Position numbers and translations under genes: made by a program
Assembly: GCA_028583405.1 (NCBI GenBank)
Contig: JAPTMU010000037.1
Span: 506,501-570,500, forward strand
Origin: Pogonophryne albipinna
Lineage: Eukaryota > Chordata > Actinopteri > Perciformes > Artedidraconidae
Direction of reading: 5' to 3'
Length of the DNA stretch: 64,000 nucleotides
Shown: positions 35,723-47,499 of the stretch, piece by piece
Layout of the letters: each line of letters starts with the position of its first letter
How positions within the stretch are numbered: position 1 is the stretch's first letter
The notes under the pieces: model-generated
Databases searched by the model: none
What the model saw: only the letters and a program-made list of their open reading frames with translations
What the model was told of the DNA's origin: nothing

Positions 35723-35912
35723 AGATGGGAGGCTGTGACTCAGGGGATGGTGCGCTGAACTTCAAATCGGGGGTAGCAAGTTCGAGTCCCACTGCAGTCA
35801 GCATTTCGTTGTCCCCTGTGCAACTTCACCCCAAAGTGCTCCTGTGGAGATTGCCCTCAGTACTGAATGTATGTAAGTCGCTTTGGATAAAAGCGTCTAA
35901 CAAATGTAATGT
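35723..35912 (+). mobile_element. tRNA-derived SINE
   Basis: The 5' part resembles a tRNA: box A-like tgactcagggg near 35735 and box B AGTTCGAGTCC at 35779-35789. The 3' part has gtcgctttggataaaagcgt followed by ctaacaaatgtaatg, the conserved tail of several fish SINEs. It is a Pol III retroposon, not a working tRNA gene, because the cloverleaf is degraded and followed by the SINE body. Confidence 0.8.
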
Positions 35913-36394
35913 CAAATCCTTTTTATTTGGAAGTCCATTCCAAACTATTTATATATCTCTATCCGTCCCTCTTCCACTCATTCTAGATTAGCACAGATTG
36001 GGTCGTACAAGACGAATTCCTCCATAGCCTCGTTCAGACATAATTGAATGTTTTTAGTAGTTTGATCAAACACAAACGTCTTTCTCCTGTGACCTGTGTG
36101 GCCTGTGTATCCTGTGCAGTGTGTTGTCCTTGTGGGAGAGGTTTTCTAGTTGTGTCTAGTTTCTGTATATGTGCTCCATTGTGTATGTTTACAGTGTTTA
36201 TTGTTAAAGCTTTATTTGGTAAGAAATTGGTTATTTTTCTCTAAATATGGCTAATTATGTATTGTTATTTTTTAACCAATGGATACAAAAATGGAATGTG
36301 AAATTACAGAACAGTAATGCGTCAACATACAATGATGGTCAGTGTGTGAAATATACTATTTATTCGTCGTGTATATATACATGATTATATCACA
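35913..36394. other. Spacer, nothing recognised
   Basis: No gene or clear repeat boundary. Confidence 0.4.
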
Positions 36395-36800
36395 ATAACG
36401 ATTGGTTTCGTCTTTATCTTCACTTTTTCAAGTTTCAAGGCTTTATCTTCATGTGCTCAGCAGCTGCAGTGTAGAGAGATGAAAAACTGAAGTCCCAGGC
36501 TCCTCAAACAAAGCAACATAAATATATACATAAAACTGATTAAATAGTGCAAGACAATGTTTTGAGATATGCAGGAAAATTCAAATAACATTGAAATAAT
36601 GAAAGAGGAGTCCATATAGGCTACAAGTAAATGGAATATGATATATTAGATAAATAATTTGCAAGATGCAAACAGATGAATGTTTATGGATGTTCTTTAA
36701 AAAGTTCTGGTGTTTAATAGTCTTATGGCCTGTGGAATGAAACTGTCCCTGAGTCTGGTGGTTTTGCTGTAACAATGTAAGGTTTCCCTACGTGGGGCGA
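36395..36800. repeat. Interspersed repeat upstream of H2A-3 (inverted copy of 16370-16800)
   Basis: Reverse complement of the repeat that flanks H2A-1, including gtccctgagtctggtggttt and the ttcaagtttcaaggctttat end. It shows that the duplicated block extends beyond the gene. Confidence 0.75.
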
Positions 36801-36891
36801 ATAAAGGAATTCTGATTGAGTTTTTCGCGTTATTTTGAAGTAGCAGTATTCAACGGAAATCCCATAGTAAAACCAGGAACTTGACTCTTTT

Positions 36892-36953
36892 CTGATTGGT
36901 CGATCGAAGATACGCTACTTGTAGCCAATCAGAGAGCGGCAAGGACATATATA
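36892..36953 (+). promoter_or_regulatory. H2A-3 promoter
   Basis: CCAAT elements at 36894-36900 (attggtc, reverse) and 36923-36932 (agccaatcag) and TATATA at 36948-36953, 63 nt before the ATG. The arrangement is that of H2A-1. Confidence 0.85.
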
Positions 36954-37009
36954 GACACTGTTTTGGTGACATTGCGGCATTCTCTTTAGTAGCTCGATCA
37001 AGAAACTAA

Positions 37010-37399
<390 letters not shown>

Positions 37400-37432
37400 G
37401 CACCCTGAACCCGCTTCTACCAACACCCCAAA

Positions 37433-37448
37433 GGCTCTTTTAAGAGCC
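37433..37448 (+). promoter_or_regulatory. Histone 3' stem-loop of H2A-3
   Basis: GGCTCTTTTAAGAGCC followed by acccacttcc. Confidence 0.97.
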
Positions 37449-37459
37449 ACCCACTTCCA

Positions 37460-38745
37460 GCTAAAGAACATTCCTCTCTTCACTACACAAGTACTTGAAG
37501 ACCCAGAACAGTGATCTCCCCCCTTGCTCTATATGTATTGAGTACAACATATATAACAAATCGTATATTACACCAAGTCTCTCCACTAAAAACACTCACA
37601 TTATAGAGAAATAAACACTTTAAATATAACCTTAAATGACTATTAATGATTGAATCTGTATTTCTGGTTGTAGCCTCTAAACTAAAGCAAACTCTTCACA
37701 GTGTCCTTCGTACATCCAGCAGGTTAATCAGCACATTCTCAAATGAATAGCTGTTTGGTTTCTACATCTGTCAGTCCACATAAATAAAGCCACAACGTTT
37801 GTTGGACCCATCATTAATGTTTAACTCAGTTTACACGACACTCTATCAGTAGCTACTTATTGGCAGGTGTCTGCAGTTCACCGATCAATAGCGTACCGTA
37901 ACATTTAAGCACTCGATGGTATCTTTTGCCCTCACGCACTTTGAAGTGAAAACAGAACAGGTTGTTTTTAGTCCCAGCCTTTATCCACCAGGTGTCAGTC
38001 ACTAATGTTTGGAGCAGGACGAAAATAGTGGCTCTATTGTAGTGGATTAAATATTAGCACGTGTGTCTTTCTAACAGTTCTTTATTTATTTGTTTTTTTA
38101 AGAAATGAGGTATATCTAGGTATATATATTAATGAAGTTATCTCCAATTAGCAGTTCTTTAATGTGACCGTTGTATATTATATCTATACCGTTAGGAGTT
38201 AGTTTAGTAGCTCTAAAACAAACATGGTACAAACTATTATACAGCACTATTTCAACATTAGATAAATCAGTAACATCTTAAATAATATAGTTTAAACTAA
38301 ACTGTATGTTATAGACAGCCCACAGTTAGATGCAAGTGTCTTATCATGAAATGACACACTGCATGTTATGCAGTGTCCAATCAGTAATCGATGTTTACAC
38401 CATTATCGAATACTACAGTGTGTGCACTTTATTTGTTCCTCTGTAAAGCAAAAACATAAATGAGTATATCTCAGGACTAATAATTATAAACTTTATGTTT
38501 ACTGACTAAAATTATTAAATTAGTTTTCTGTATCTCAAAACCACTAGATGTCAGTGTTTAGCCATAAATGAGAGACTATATTACAACCAGTAGTCAATAT
38601 GGATCATCATCGTAGAGGTTTATATACTATGTTATCATAATGTGTTGCTATAGAGACCATGGGTTAATAATCAAAGCGGGAACAACGTGTTTATAAAGTA
38701 TATGCACACATGTGCTTCAGGACTGGTTGCTCTGTAAGTGTGTGT
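37460..38745. other. Spacer, no gene recognised
   Basis: AT-rich intergenic DNA up to the orphan H3 stem-loop. Confidence 0.45.
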
Positions 38746-38749
38746 GTGT

Positions 38750-38765
38750 GGCTCTTAAAAGAGCC
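38750..38765 (-). promoter_or_regulatory. Histone 3' stem-loop of the broken H3
   Basis: Minus-strand GGCTCTTTTAAGAGCC with the H3-specific flank cgaaacacaac. It is separated from the H3 coding end by a 1300-bp transposon. Confidence 0.93.
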
Positions 38766-38784
38766 GTTGTGTTTCGGTGTTCTG

Positions 38785-40084
38785 GGGCCTCATTTATAAA
38801 GGGATATACGCTCAAAAAATTGCGTACGCCAGTTTTACGTAATGTTTGCGATTTATAAAATACTAACTTGACGGGAAAACGTGCGGTCCTCCACGCAAAC
38901 TCTAACCCATGCGTACGCACTAAGCACAAAAACGGGAGAGACGAGAAACTGCGACCCCGCGTTGGCAGAAGAAAGAATGGAGAGAAATATGTGGAAATAA
39001 TACCATGAATAAAATGTTACCTCTCATTTATCAGATATGAAGAATTCATTTTCACACATTGATTAAAGCTGATCTTAAAATGATGAAACAAACGCCTGTT
39101 TGAGACTCCTCAGTGCACACACACACATCACCTGGAGAAATAAATAAATACGGATATGTTATTTAAAACCACCTCGAATATGTTGTGTTAATGTTATGAA
39201 ATGTTTTCTCATAAATGATGCGGTTTTGCATTTCTAGGTTGTACGAGCATGGTTTTATATACTACCATGTTTAAACGTGTTTTATGCCGTTTGCTAAGAC
39301 TTGATAAGTCGCTCGTAAAACACAGGAGGTCTGGAAGCTAAGAACACCATGTGTGGTACATTGTACAGCTAACATAACACAACACATTAGTTGTATTTCC
39401 TCTAACTGGTGGATATAGAGTTGCTGCAGTGGAGACGCTGCGCACAGCTGATCGACAGCTGGGACACAAACCACCAAATACAAAAACATAATTCAGATCC
39501 AGTCGTCATGACTCCACTCCGGAGGGATTCCCCGATCTTACAGTCTCTCATCAAGGAGGGGTCTCCTGTCCCCGGTACAAACACACTGCCTGAGGAAGGC
39601 TATGTGTATTGTTTTTGTCATGAACCTTTTTCGGACCACTTATTTACTTATTTAGGTGACGATCCGACCTCCATGCTGTTACTCTGGTTCAAACTGCATC
39701 CACCAAACAATATGATTTATCTCCACCTCCCCAAAATAACCAAAATCTGACACGGTGTGAGACGTCTTTTTTAGCTGTTCTGTCGTCATTTCCTGCGATC
39801 TTCTTCATAAAGTCAGTCAGAATGAATGAATGGACGTTTCTTTGACTATTTATAGGTAAATCTGGGCGTTACGTGAAGCCCGCAAAAGCTGCACCGCATT
39901 TCGAGTCGGTTGTGATTTATAAAGGGAAACCGGCGTAGGAAGTGCCGTACGCACTTTCCTCGCCGGTACGCAATGTTTGGTGAATCGGAAAATGTCGGAA
40001 CATTTCTGTACCTATTTTTTGGATTTCTACTACGTAAGCAACCTTCCTACGTGAATCCTACGCACGGCGTAATAAATGAGGCCC
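38785..40084. mobile_element. Harbinger-like transposon inserted in an H3 3' UTR
   Basis: The left end GGGCCTCATTTATAAA and the complement of the right end, GGGCCTCATTTATTACG, form the TIR. Each is bordered by CTG (38782-38784 and 40085-40087), a 3-bp target duplication of the PIF/Harbinger kind. Joining the flanks restores gttctggtctcaggtcag, the 3' UTR of intact H3. The element is 1300 bp. The frame at 39409-39750 and its antisense have no domain I recognise. Confidence 0.75.
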
Positions 40085-40100
40085 CTGGTCTCAGGTCAGT

Positions 40101-40192
40101 TTAAGCCCTCTCTCCGCGGATACGGCGGGCCAGCTGGATGTCCTTGGGCATGATGGTGACCCATAGCGTGGATGGCGCACAGGTTGGTGTCA
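40101..40192 (-). pseudogene. Histone H3 3' fragment
   Basis: The minus strand encodes the H3 end [19 protein letters not shown] and stop, matching intact H3. Upstream, gacaccaacctgtgcgccat is preserved but cacgccaagagggtcacc has become cacgctatgggtcacc, a 2-nt deletion plus substitutions that breaks the frame. The match ends at about 40192, where other repeat sequence begins. The rest of H3 and its promoter are absent. Confidence 0.92.
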
Positions 40193-41340
40193 GGCGCGCC
40201 GGATTCATTTTAGAAGTAGGGGGGGCAAAAAAAGTGCGTGTGTATGGCCCAATCCCAAACCACGCCCTACACCCTACCCCTACACACTCCCCCTCCGTGA
40301 CGGAGTGAACTCTGTGGAGTGACACATGAGGCTCCCTCCTGTCAGATGGAGGGAGTAAATACAGCAGCAAGCTTTGGGACGGCCTCCCCTCGCTCCCCTC
40401 TCTCCCCTCGCTCCCCTCTCTCCCCTCTCTCCCCTCTCTCTGCAGAAACAGGAAATGCTGTAACTGTTTGTAACAACGGTTTCAAATCAGAATCTTTTAT
40501 ATTTAAGTTTAGATTGACTGTATTTAGTTTTCTTCTGCGCTGGTTCTTCTGACATGTTTGCGAGTTTATATATTATCTCTAGGTTAACGGCTGACACAGA
40601 ACAACGTAACAAATAAAGTAAACAACGTAACAATTAAACAAATCTAAGCTTTTTTATTGGTTGTAATTTCCATGGATACATTTGAATGGTGTGACAATGT
40701 CCTATTTGATTGGGTTAAAATGTAGGCCTACATATTCTTCTAAATGATTGTTATAAATATACACATCCATTATCTATTGACTTTATTTTAATAAAAATAC
40801 ATTTGTATTAAAAAGATAATATTTAATTTATGTATTAATTGTATGAAATGAATCCCTACAATAACACATTGATATTGGTCCTGCTTTTCTACTGGCCATA
40901 CTCACATTTAAAAATGACCATATTTTGTAGCTAGTGATCGGCCAGTATAAAAACTATTCAATTCAAAGTGCTTGTGTATTATAACTATGTAAATGTATAA
41001 TAATTATAATATATTTTCTATAAAACACTTTAGTATTGTATGCTATAAAGTGTTTATGAAGTAAAGCAAACTTTTATCAGGGTAGGGTACTTTAGATATG
41101 CTTCAGTTAAGTGATTATGATGCTAGATGTAAGTGATTTATGGGTAAGAATATTTGCTGTTGTGGTAAAAAACCATGCGGTATGAGATCATGGAACATGT
41201 TCAATAACACATGGGAGCAGTTTGTCGTTTCCTTCAATCATGTGAAGTTCAATACACCAAATATGTGAAGAATATTTTCTTCATAGACTTGTATTTATGC
41301 AAAATTATAATATTAAAACAGGAGAGTGCTCTTTTGGTGT
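40193..41340. other. Repeat-like and AT-rich spacer
   Basis: The start (gggggggcaaaaaaagtgcg, then ccaatcccaaaccacgccct) looks like a transposon junction. A ctcccctctctcccctcg low-complexity tract lies at 40385-40440. No gene. Confidence 0.4.
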
Positions 41341-41348
41341 ATGTGGGT

Positions 41349-41364
41349 GGCTCTTAAAAGAGCC
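41349..41364 (-). promoter_or_regulatory. Histone 3' stem-loop of H1-3
   Basis: Minus-strand GGCTCTTTTAAGAGCC, 26 nt past the stop, with the same flanks as H1-2. Confidence 0.96.
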
Positions 41365-41390
41365 TTTTGGAGATGAAGTAGAGGATCTGT

Positions 41391-41990
41391 TTACTTCCTC
41401 GATGATTTCCTGGCTGGTGCCTTCTTCGCTGCTGTGGCAGCTGGTTTAACCACCTTCTTCACAGCTTTCTTGGGGCTTACTGTCTTCTTGGGGGTCGCTG
41501 CCTTCTTGGGGGTCGCTGCCTTCTTGGGTGCTGCCTTCTTGGCCGCCACCTTCTTCTTCGGGCTCTTAGTGATCTTCTTCACGGTGGTTTTCTTGGCAGC
41601 AGTAGCAGGCTTCTTCGCTACCTTCTTGGGAGTTACTGCCTTCTTGGCGGCGGGTTTCTTCGTTGCTGCTGCCGGCTTCTTGGCTTTGGCTGCGGGTTTC
41701 TTCGCTGCCTTCTTTGGCTTCTCGGCTGCCTTGAAGGAGCCGCTGGCTCCGGTTCCCTTGACCTGCACCAGGGCTCCATTCTCCACCAACTTCTTCACGG
41801 CGCGTTTCACCTGGTTGGCGTTGTCGATACCTTTAACTGCCAGCTCCTTCTTCAGGGCGACATAGGAAATCCCTTTACGCTCCTTGGAGGCGGTGACGGC
41901 TTTCAGCACGAGATCAGCGGCGCTGGGGCCCGCCTTCTTCGGCATGGTGGCTCTCTTCTTCGGGGACTTGGCCGGAGCGGATTCTGCCAT
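41391..41990 (-). CDS. Histone H1-like (copy 3), divergent globular domain
   Basis: A 199-residue linker histone starting [14 protein letters not shown] at 41990. The winged-helix domain runs from [19 protein letters not shown] to GTGASGSFK and differs from copies 1, 2 and 4 mainly in helix 2 to helix 3: [20 protein letters not shown]. The Lys/Ala/Pro C-tail is nearly the same as in copy 2 with one extra AATPKK unit, so the tail and globular domain have different histories. The N-tail is short and lacks the acidic start TEE. A stem-loop lies downstream and the shared H1 motif upstream. Confidence 0.93.
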   Translation of the reverse strand: MAESAPAKSPKKRATMPKKAGPSAADLVLKAVTASKERKGISYVALKKELAVKGIDNANQVKRAVKKLVENGALVQVKGTGASGSFKAAEKPKKAAKKPAAKAKKPAAATKKPAAKKAVTPKKVAKKPATAAKKTTVKKITKSPKKKVAAKKAAPKKAATPKKAATPKKTVSPKKAVKKVVKPAATAAKKAPARKSSRK

Positions 41991-42056
41991 GTTGCTTTCA
42001 AAGTGGATTCTCTGGACTCGATGAGACGGAGAGAGAAATCCCAGCAAAGAGCGGGC

Positions 42057-42066
42057 CTTAAACACA
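42057..42066 (-). promoter_or_regulatory. Conserved H1 upstream motif, H1-3
   Basis: Minus-strand TGTGTTTAAG, 67 nt before the ATG, in the same context as at H1-2 and H1-4. Confidence 0.6.
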
Positions 42067-42199
42067 CCATGAGAACCGTAGAGACTCAACCGCAGCCTGT
42101 CTCCGGAGCAGCAGGCATACTGTGCCACTTTGTGTTTTCTCTTCACGAACACATGTAATAAAATCACATCTGGAGGAAACAATATAGTGTAAGATTCAC

Positions 42200-43560
42200 C
42201 CTAAACGATAGCGAACGAGTTTATCGTCATGTAAAAGTGAAATAAACCTCAATAATTGTGTATATTATTACTGGAAAGACTCTGAACCTTCCCAAACTAC
42301 TGCCGTGTGAGTCGCTAATCTGTGACTTTCCTCTCTAAATGTCTTCCTAAATACTTTAAAATACTTTGTAATCTTATTAAAACTAGATATATGTTGAGAG
42401 TATATGTTTGTTAATAGATTTAAGGTAAAACACAGTAATATTTTTTATTGAATCTGTATGAAACAGAGGTTCATTTGTACTCTGCAAACACACTCAAAAG
42501 AGGCTTAGGTCTGTGCTCCTGCTCTGATGGAGAGTCAGTGTGTTTTGTTTGTTTCTGCTTTAGAAATCTCGAAATGTGAGATTATTTACATGTATTTCTT
42601 ACACATTCAAGTGAATGCACATACAATTCATGTTTATTTATACAACTTATTCTTTACTTTGAAAAGACCTTTTCTCATGCGGTAAACCTAAGCCTGTTGT
42701 ATTGTTTTTGTAATATATATTTTGTCTTACATCATTGATTGTTTATCGCTTTAATAATCCTCACAATTGTATAATCACAATATTATATTTACTATTTAAT
42801 ATGGTGGCATTCATTACGGTTTGCTTTCATGTTTATCTTGTATTATAATTGGAGCTGGTTCTGAAAAAGTGGTTAATCAAAGCTTTAATCTTTAGATTTT
42901 CACCACGATGATACTAAAATATTATTATTTAATCACCTAATTTGCTCACAGTTAAAAACTCTGACAAATGTTTAAACACTCTTGCCAATCACATGTATTT
43001 ATAGGATTCAAATAATACTGTAAATGTGCTTTTAGTATTAAGAGCGTTAAGAAATAGTGCAGCGGAAACATATTATAAAATGGCATTTTAAAACACTCAT
43101 TTAAAAGCAAAGATAATAAAACATGAATAACAGGTACATGAATAAAAGTTACAGTGCAGTGTGAGATATGAATAGTTCAATTGAAAGCAGTGGCAAAAAT
43201 AAAAATCTTCAGTCTGGATTTAAAAGAAGTAAGAGGACCTGCATGTTCCAGATATTTGGAGCATAATTAAATATATTTTTCAATCAGACTTTTTCTATGA
43301 ACACAAAAGGAATATTTATCTCAAATATTGTTTACAAATGTGTCTAAATCTGTGTTAGTGAGCACTCCTTGCCAAGATATTCCATCCACCTCACAGGCAT
43401 CAACATGCTGTCAGTGTCAGCCATTGAAGAGGAGCGGACCAACAGTCCACAAGCGGATCAACTCTATGCAAAGGAGATGTGTTGCACTGCGTGAGGCAAA
43501 TGGTGGTCACACCAGAAACTGACTGGTTTTCTGACACCCTAATACATGCAGTGTTTTCCA
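42200..43560. other. Spacer, no gene recognised
   Basis: AT-rich. A short frame near 43328-43522 has cysteines but no identifiable domain. Confidence 0.4.
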
Positions 43561-44280
43561 CAGATCTGAAATATACTTGGGGGGGTGGTGGTAGAGGGGG
43601 GTGGGGGTTGAGGTGACGTGCAACAACATTAACCCTAACCTTTCTGTTGGTCGCTTGTCAGCAGACCCTTCACGCCATGGCAGAGCGAACAGCTACAGGC
43701 AGGGCCCATAGTGATAGCGCTATAGTTTAAATCTACTACCCACAAATAAACATATGGACATGGGTTACTATTTAAAAAAAATTGTAAATGTATTTAGGAA
43801 CCTGCCCATGTGCTCCCCCGGTAAGATTCTTTTTTGTATTTTGGAGTTAAATGCATCAATCTGGTGCATTTTGAGGGGAAAATAAAGAGACTAGATCTAT
43901 GGAAACACCTATATGAAACAGAACTGTATACATTTCAATAATCATAAAATCATGGCCATAATTAACAAATAACATTTCCAATATGAAAAAACACTGAAAG
44001 TTGTTTATTTATTTTTGGTTCATTTATAGTTGTGAGTGTGTCTGTGCTCCTGAATCAGCCTCTCCTGTCTCCCTCCTCTCTCCCTGCTCCTCTCCCTCCT
44101 CTCCCCCTGCTCCTATCCCCCCTCTCTCCCTGCTCCTCTCCCTCCTCTCCCCCTGCTCCTCTTTGAGGCAGCAGCAAAGACTAGTTTTAGCTCTCAACAA
44201 GTTTTAAAAGTGTATCTTACCTTTTTTCACCTAAAAAGTAACTTAACTTTTTTATTTTTTATTCATGCATATTTTACGAA
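43561..44280. other. Low-complexity and repeat-derived DNA
   Basis: G-rich tract at 43580-43612 and a pyrimidine tract ctccctgctcctctccctcc repeated at 44062-44160. No gene. Confidence 0.4.
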
Positions 44281-44480
44281 TCACTACCCCCTCAAATGGA
44301 AACACGTGTTTACATAAATGGTGACCAAACCGTTTGAGACCCACTGAGAACTTAGATTAAGTGAACTATCTAAACACTCAGAGTCCTTTACCTGAGCTGA
44401 GGTTATCCCGAGCTTGAATGACACACAGAGACCAATCAAGGGCTTTGATTTATGATCTGTATGACAGTGGCCATGTCGGC

Positions 44481-44808
44481 AGGCCACATCATGTAGACAG
44501 CCAGTCCCCCTGTGTGAGGCAGACCACATCATGTAGACAGCCAGTCACCCTGTGTGAGGCAGACCACATCATGTAGACAGCCAGTCCCCCTGTGTGAGGC
44601 AGACCACATCATGTAGACAGCCAGTCCCCCTGTGTGAGGCAGGCCACATCATGTAGACAGCCAGTCACCCTGTGTGAGGCAGACCACATCATGGAGACAG
44701 CCAGTCCTCCTGTGTGAGGCAGACCACATCATGTAGACAGCCAGTCCCCCTGTGTGAGGCAGACCACATCATGTAGACAGCCAGTCCCCCTGTGTGAGGC
44801 AGACCACT
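44481..44808. repeat. 40-bp minisatellite, about 8.2 copies
   Basis: The unit begins agaccacatcatgtagacag and ends ccagtccccctgtgtgaggc. Eight copies start every 40 bp from 44481, with substitutions (aggcc, tcacc, atggag). Predicted frames here are not genes. Confidence 0.95.
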
Positions 44809-44991
44809 TAACAGGCCAGGCCATTGGGAAACCCCCCGGTCCTCCCGATGGCCAGTCCGGGACTGGGTACAGGAGGCGTAGAGCGAGGGATCGTTGTCCA
44901 CAAGTTAATTGATCGCAGATGGCGTCGTGGTCACGGACGAATAAAAAAAAAAAAAAAACAATTACAAAAAAAACCCTAAATGGGTCACGAA

Positions 44992-46228
44992 ATATACCTG
45001 GGCGGCCGTTGATATACCTGGGCGGCCGTTGATATACCTGGGCGGCCGTTGATATACCTTGGCGGCCGTTGATATACCTGGGCGGCCGTTGATATACCTG
45101 GGCGGCCGTTGATATACCTTGGCGGCCGTTGATATACCTGGGCGGCCGTTGATATACCTGGGAGGCCGTTGCTATACCTGGGCGGCCGTTGATATACCTG
45201 GGCGGCCGTTGATATACCTGGGCGGCCGTTGAGCGGCCGTTGATATACCTGGGCGGCCGTTGATATACCTGGGAGGCCGTTGATATACCTGGGCGGCCGT
45301 TGATATACCTGGGCGGCCGTTGATATACCTGGGCGGCCGTTGATATACCTGGGAGGCCGTTGAGCGGCCGTTGATATACCTGGGAGGCCGTTGATATACC
45401 TGGGCGGCCGTTGATATACCTGGGCGGCCGTTGATATACCTGGGCGGCCGTTGATATACCTGGGAGCCGTTGATATACCTGGGAGGCCGTTGATATACCT
45501 GGGCGGCCGTTGATATACCTGGGAGGCCGTTGATATACCTGGGCGGCCGTTGATATACCTGGGCGGCCGTTGATATACCTGGGAGGCCGTTGATATACCT
45601 GGGCGGCCGTTGATATACCTGGGAGGCCGTTGATATACCTGGGAGCCGTTGATATACCTGTGAGGCCGTTGATATACCTGGGCGGCCGTTGATATATACC
45701 TGGGCGGCCGTTGATATACCTGGGCGGCCGTTGATATACCTGGGTGGCCGTTGATTGGGAGGCCGTTGATATACCTGGGCGGCCGTTGATATACCTGGGA
45801 GGCCGTTGATATACCTGGGCGGCCGTTGATATACCTGGGCGGCCGTTGATATACCTGGGAGGCCGTTGATATCCCTGGGAGGCCGTTGATATACCTGGGC
45901 GGCCGTTGATATACCTGGGAGCCGTTGATATACCTGGGCGGCCGTTGATATATACCTGGGCGGCCGTTGATATACCTGGGCGGCCGTTGATATACCTGGG
46001 TGGCCGTTGATTGGGAGGCCGTTGATATACCTGGGCGGCCGTTGATATACCTGGTGATACTGGCCGTTGATATACCTGGGCGGCCGTTGATATACCTGGG
46101 CGGCCGTTGATATACCTGGGCGGCCGTTGATATACCTGGGAGGCCGTTGATATACCTGGGCGGCCGTTGATATACCTGGGCGGCCGTTGATATACCTGGG
46201 CGGCCGTTGATATACCTGGGCGGCCCTC
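44992..46228. repeat. 20-bp CpG-rich minisatellite, about 61 copies
   Basis: The unit is ggcggccgttgatatacctg, alternating with a gggaggccgtt variant. Indels shift the phase (gatatatacc, gattggg, loss of a g). Nearly every unit holds cggccg or a one-base variant. The 434- and 371-codon minus-strand frames (YQRPPRYINGRPGIS type) arise because this unit lacks stops in those frames; they are not credible genes. Confidence 0.96.
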
Positions 46229-46229
46229 C

Positions 46230-47125
46230 CAAGTAAAGTCGATATGTGGGAAACCCTGACATGTCTCTTTTCAAGACAAAACTGCACATTTTAAAGTGGC
46301 CTTTTATTGTGAGTATGAGGCAATAATCATTCTGTCTTATCAGAATCTTGAAATATCACACTTGTGAAGTGGATGAGTTTTTTTCGGCAAGAGAGAAGCG
46401 CTTATCACAAATAAGTAAGAAACATTTGTGAACAATATTTGAGAGTAATGTTGTGTACATAGAAAAGTTTTAGAACTTTGATTTCAGCTCATGAGAAATG
46501 GTGGCAAAAACAAAAAGTGTTGTGTTAATATTTTTGTTCAGTGTTTTAAAAAAAAAAAATGTTTTGGCTTGTGGCTTATTTTAGAAGAGAAGCATTTTCT
46601 CCTTGTGATTTTCTAACACGTTATGGCCTTAATGTCACCATGAAGTAGGCTATAAGCAGTTTGAACAAAAGAGAATGTAATTTAACATTTAAATCAGCAA
46701 ACACATTTTGATATGCTTTTATATGAACCTATAAAACAGTGACATGTGTATTAGGAATCCACCTGAATAATATGTATAGGCTTTTTGGGAGGGTTTAGCA
46801 TTTTGTGATTAATAGTTGTTTTTCTAACAGTAATTATATCGACAAGGTCCCATGATAAACTGAACACAAATACAAACTACATGTTTGTTTTGTTTTTAAT
46901 TAGTCCTTAAATTGGTTGATTTGTGTCAATGCTGAAAATTAAGCTGAACACATTTATAATTCCTTACATTTTGTTTGTATTTTATCAAGGTCATGTTAGT
47001 TTCTACATTTGGCTTCTTGTTTTGTCTTGTCTGCCAAATGCAACTTAATTGATTTCCCTTAAATCAATTAAACTTAACACAAAAAGTAAGGACATTTGTG
47101 TTAAGTAGATTATTTCTTTGTTGTA
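46230..47125. other. AT-rich spacer, nothing recognised
   Basis: No gene or transposon boundary recognised. Confidence 0.4.
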
Positions 47126-47129
47126 CATG

Positions 47130-47250
47130 TTCTACTTTCTTGTTTATTTCTTGTCTTTTAATTGTTTTTGTACAATGCCATGTCTTTTATGCTGCAACAC
47201 AAACATTTCCCAACTTGGGATCAATAAAGTACTTCTTATCTTATCTTCTT
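47130..47250 (+). mobile_element. LINE-type 3' tail
   Basis: The sequence cccaacttgggatcaataaa followed by gtacttcttatcttatct is a typical fish LINE end. Close copy of 26640-26760. Confidence 0.55.
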
Positions 47251-47499
47251 AATATTATGAACCTGAAATGCAATATTTTAAAGGAACCGTTCAACACGTA
47301 TGTTTACTCTTTCTGTAACAAATTGCAAAACTGACCGGATGGCACCCTGCATTCGACATAAACTGTATTGGGACATACCAAATATTTAATGGCATAATAC
47401 AGAGTGATGTTTGCAGGAATTCAGTATTTCAACATATTGTTCCTCTTTAAAGGCTATGTGCGTGAGAAAACAGTTGACGAAACAAACAACAAAACACAA

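Noticed and set aside
35723..35800. Functional tRNA gene
   Set aside because: Box A and B are present but the acceptor stem is not formed and a SINE body and tail follow.
39409..39750. Transposase gene in the H3-disrupting element
   Set aside because: The 113-codon frame and its antisense have no recognisable transposase or DNA-binding motif.
44481..44808. CRISPR-like array
   Set aside because: The 40-bp units are contiguous with no unique spacers, and the DNA is from a vertebrate.
44985..46289. 434- and 371-codon minus-strand open frames
   Set aside because: They consist almost wholly of the 20-bp repeat translated without stops. No start context, domain or codon pattern supports a protein.
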